From Tepidimonas taiwanensis (lineage in GTDB: Bacteria > Pseudomonadota > Gammaproteobacteria > Burkholderiales > Burkholderiaceae_C): DNA of 64,000 bases. Location: contig NZ_CP083911.1 of assembly GCF_020162115.1 (NCBI RefSeq), positions 2,294,001 through 2,358,000 on the forward strand, in the 5' to 3' direction. Positions 62,061-64,000 of this stretch are shown here, piece after piece. Position 1 is the stretch's first letter. Every line of letters begins with the position of its first letter. Under the pieces are notes generated by a model that had not been told where the DNA came from, made no database searches, and saw only the letters and a program-made list of their open reading frames with translations. A program made the position numbers and the translations under genes.

Positions 62061-63158
62061 ATGCCAACCCGGTTTGCCCCCCTCTCGTCCGCCCGGCGCC
62101 GTGCGGTGCTGGGCGCTGCGCTGGTCTGCCTAACCTGGGTCGCGGTGGCCCCGAACCCGGCGCGCGCGGCCGATGCCCCGCGGGTCGAGGTCCACACGGT
62201 CGCGCGCCAGCCGGTGGGCCAGGGCCTGATCCTGGACGGCACGCTGGAGGCGGTGCGGCAAAGCACCCTGTCCGCGCAGGCCAGCGGCCGCATCGCCCAG
62301 CTCACGGTCAAAGCCGGCGACCGCGTGCGCGCTGGGCAGGTGCTCGCGCTCATCGATGACCGCGAGACCACCGCCGGGGTGCAGCGCGCGCAGGCCGCCG
62401 TCACCCAGGCCGAAGCAGAAGCCCGCAACGCCGAGGCGCACCTGAAGCGCACGCGCGAGCTGCGCGCGCAGGGCTTCGTGTCGCAGGCGGCGCTGGACAC
62501 CGCGCAGGCGCAGGCGGATGCCGCCCGCGCCGCCGTCGCGCAGGCGCGCGCCGCGCAGTCGCAGTCCGCGCTGGCGCAGGGCTTCACGCGCCTGACCGCG
62601 CCGTACGACGGCTATGTGCTGGCCACCCACGCGGAGGTGGGCGACCTGGCCGTGCCGGGCCGCCCGATCCTGACGCTCTACGCGCCGCAGCCGCTGCGCG
62701 CCACCGTGCAGGTGCCGGCCTCGCGCGCGCCGCTGGCCAGTAGCGCCCAGCGGGTGGAGGTGCAATTGCCCGATGGCCGTTGGGTGCAGCCCGCGGCCCA
62801 GACCCGGGTGCCGTCCGCCGACCCCGTGGCGCAGACCATCGAGTGGCGGCTGGACCTGGCGAGCGCCGACACCGCGGCCCACGTGCCGGGACAGTCGGTG
62901 AAGGTGCGCTTTGCCGCGGGCACGCAGGAGCGGCTGGTGATCCCGGCGCGCGCGCTGCTGCGCCGCGGGGAACTGACCGCCGTATATGTGGCGGCGCCCG
63001 CGGGGTCGCCCACCGGCTTCGTGCTGCGCGCCGTGCGCGTCGGCACGGACCACGGCGAGGCAGGCGTCGAGGTGCTGTCGGGCGTGCAGCCGGGGGACCG
63101 CGTCGCGCTCGACCCGGTGCGCGCGGGGCTGGCCGGGGCGCAGCCGGCGCAGCGTTGA
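62061..63158 (+). CDS. RND efflux periplasmic adaptor (membrane fusion protein)
   Basis: Protein of 365 residues with a signal peptide (RRRAVLGAALVCLTWVAVAPNPARA). It has a lipoyl-like half-motif (GRIAQLTVKAGDRVRAGQVLALID), a helical hairpin (residues ~100-170, Ala/Gln-rich) and beta-barrel domains. It links the inner-membrane pump to an outer-membrane channel. AGGAGG lies before the ATG at 62061. The pump gene starts 16 bp later. Confidence 0.92.
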   Translation: MPTRFAPLSSARRRAVLGAALVCLTWVAVAPNPARAADAPRVEVHTVARQPVGQGLILDGTLEAVRQSTLSAQASGRIAQLTVKAGDRVRAGQVLALIDDRETTAGVQRAQAAVTQAEAEARNAEAHLKRTRELRAQGFVSQAALDTAQAQADAARAAVAQARAAQSQSALAQGFTRLTAPYDGYVLATHAEVGDLAVPGRPILTLYAPQPLRATVQVPASRAPLASSAQRVEVQLPDGRWVQPAAQTRVPSADPVAQTIEWRLDLASADTAAHVPGQSVKVRFAAGTQERLVIPARALLRRGELTAVYVAAPAGSPTGFVLRAVRVGTDHGEAGVEVLSGVQPGDRVALDPVRAGLAGAQPAQR

Positions 63159-63174
63159 GGACGGGGCGCCCGCC

Positions 63175-64000
63175 ATGATCCATACCCCCACCCCCATGGA
63201 ACGCCTGGGCTTTTCGGGCGCGGTGGCGCGCCTGTTCCAGGCCAACGCCATCACGCCGCTGCTGGCGCTGGTGGCGCTGCTGCTGGGGCTGTTCGCCGTG
63301 CTGGTCACACCGCGCGAGGAGGAGCCCCAGATCAACGTCACGATGGCCAACATCATCATCCCCTTCCCCGGCGCCTCGGCCGCGGACGTGGAGAAGATGG
63401 TGGCGCAGCCGGCCGAGCACGTACTGTCGCAGATCCACGGCATCGAGCACACCTACAGCGTCTCGCGCCCCGGGGTCGCGGTGCTGACGGTGCAGTTCCA
63501 GGTCGGCGTGCCGCGCACCGAGGCGCTGGTGCGCCTCTACGAGGTGCTCAACGCCAACCAGGACTGGCTGCCCGCGGGCTTGGGCGTGCTGCCGCCCATC
63601 GTCAAACCGAAGGGCATCGACGACGTGCCGGTGCTGGCGGCGACGCTGTGGGCCACCGATGGCCGCAGTGCGCTGGAGCTGGAGCGCGTCGCGCACGCGA
63701 TCGAAACCGAGCTCAAGCGCGTGCCCAACACGCGCGAGGTGCAGACGATCGGCGGGCCGGGGCGCGCGGTGCACGTCTGGATCGACCCGGCGCGGCTGCG
63801 CGCGCGCGGGGTGCCGGTACAGGCGCTGTATCAGGCGGTGCAGACCGCCAACCAGGCCATGCCCTCCGGGACCGTGGCCAACCCGCGCGCCGGCGAAGAC
63901 GGCCAGCCAGGGCTGCTCACGGTGGAGACGGGCGAGTTCCTGCGCAGCGCGCAGGACGTCAGCGAGATCGTGGTCGGTGTGCACCAGGGCAAGCCGATCT
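63175..64000 (+). CDS. RND efflux pump, inner-membrane permease (partial)
   Basis: The first ~275 residues of a large RND transporter, cut by the window end. The start MIHTPTPMERLGFSGAVARLFQANAITPLLALVALLLGLFAVLVTPREEEPQI shows the first membrane helix. The periplasmic segment includes TYSVSRPGVAVLTVQF and IVKPKGIDDVPVLAATLW. The EEEPQI segment resembles heavy-metal/other non-AcrB RND pumps. Substrate not deducible. Confidence 0.92.
   Translation, partial: MIHTPTPMERLGFSGAVARLFQANAITPLLALVALLLGLFAVLVTPREEEPQINVTMANIIIPFPGASAADVEKMVAQPAEHVLSQIHGIEHTYSVSRPGVAVLTVQFQVGVPRTEALVRLYEVLNANQDWLPAGLGVLPPIVKPKGIDDVPVLAATLWATDGRSALELERVAHAIETELKRVPNTREVQTIGGPGRAVHVWIDPARLRARGVPVQALYQAVQTANQAMPSGTVANPRAGEDGQPGLLTVETGEFLRSAQDVSEIVVGVHQGKPI

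Overview
The window looks like a chromosomal segment from a high-GC Gram-negative betaproteobacterium of the order Burkholderiales, most likely Comamonadaceae-like. The basis is gene content and order: hslVU next to a STAS protein and dksA, dapF-DUF484-xerC, three Burkholderia-type 16-stranded porins, many Bug/TctC tricarboxylate-binding proteins, lplT-alr, and an hpd-phhB-phhA tyrosine/phenylalanine block. I saw no rRNA, tRNA, CRISPR array, intact insertion sequence or prophage. The only confident RNA gene is RNase P RNA.

Layout. 1-10.4 kb (mostly minus strand): housekeeping genes hslU (cut by the window edge), hslV, a STAS protein, dksA, a CobW-family zinc GTPase with a His-rich loop, rlmI, a DsrE-like periplasmic protein, xerC, DUF484, dapF and an OmpA-like lipoprotein. 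10.5-16.4 kb: a NUDIX-MBL fusion, a small cytochrome c, rnpB, a small unknown protein, a FAD dehydrogenase and htpX. 16.7-23 kb: one complete tricarboxylate-uptake locus on the plus strand, with two tctC paralogues flanking the tctDE two-component system and then tctBA. 23-28.5 kb (minus): pyrC, then gltIJKL for glutamate/aspartate uptake with its LysR regulator. 28.5-35.4 kb: an Atm1-type ABC exporter, yciA-type thioesterase, ampG-like permease, M48 protease, MBL hydrolase and SDR. 35.5-39.5 kb: an Lrp-family regulator, a MntA/HepT toxin-antitoxin pair and the aromatic amino acid operon hpd-phhB-phhA.

39.7-48 kb: an AAA/PD-(D/E)XK protein, two porins with clear intrinsic terminators, a third porin, an OmpW protein, an orphan MNT nucleotidyltransferase with a decayed HEPN partner, and dacC. 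48-57.4 kb: alpha/beta hydrolase, 2Fe-2S protein, VanZ, HemJ/CopD, glcEF (no glcD seen), DUF1640, an orphan TctC, lplT and alr. 57.4-61.5 kb is the most accessory-looking part: a decayed copy of the AAA/PDDEXK gene, then three consecutive genes for membrane proteins that each carry a zinc ribbon. 62-64 kb begins an RND efflux operon behind a good sigma-70 promoter; its pump gene runs off the window.

The best candidates for something undescribed are the three-gene zinc-ribbon membrane cluster (58.1-61.5 kb) and a structured minus-strand RNA region ending in a strong terminator between yciA and ampG (30.9-31.1 kb). Other notable points are a near-identical 11-bp tandem repeat upstream of a porin, two MNT/HEPN loci at different stages of decay, and an intact plus degraded pair of AAA/PDDEXK genes. 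All functions are read from sequence by eye; no database search was run.
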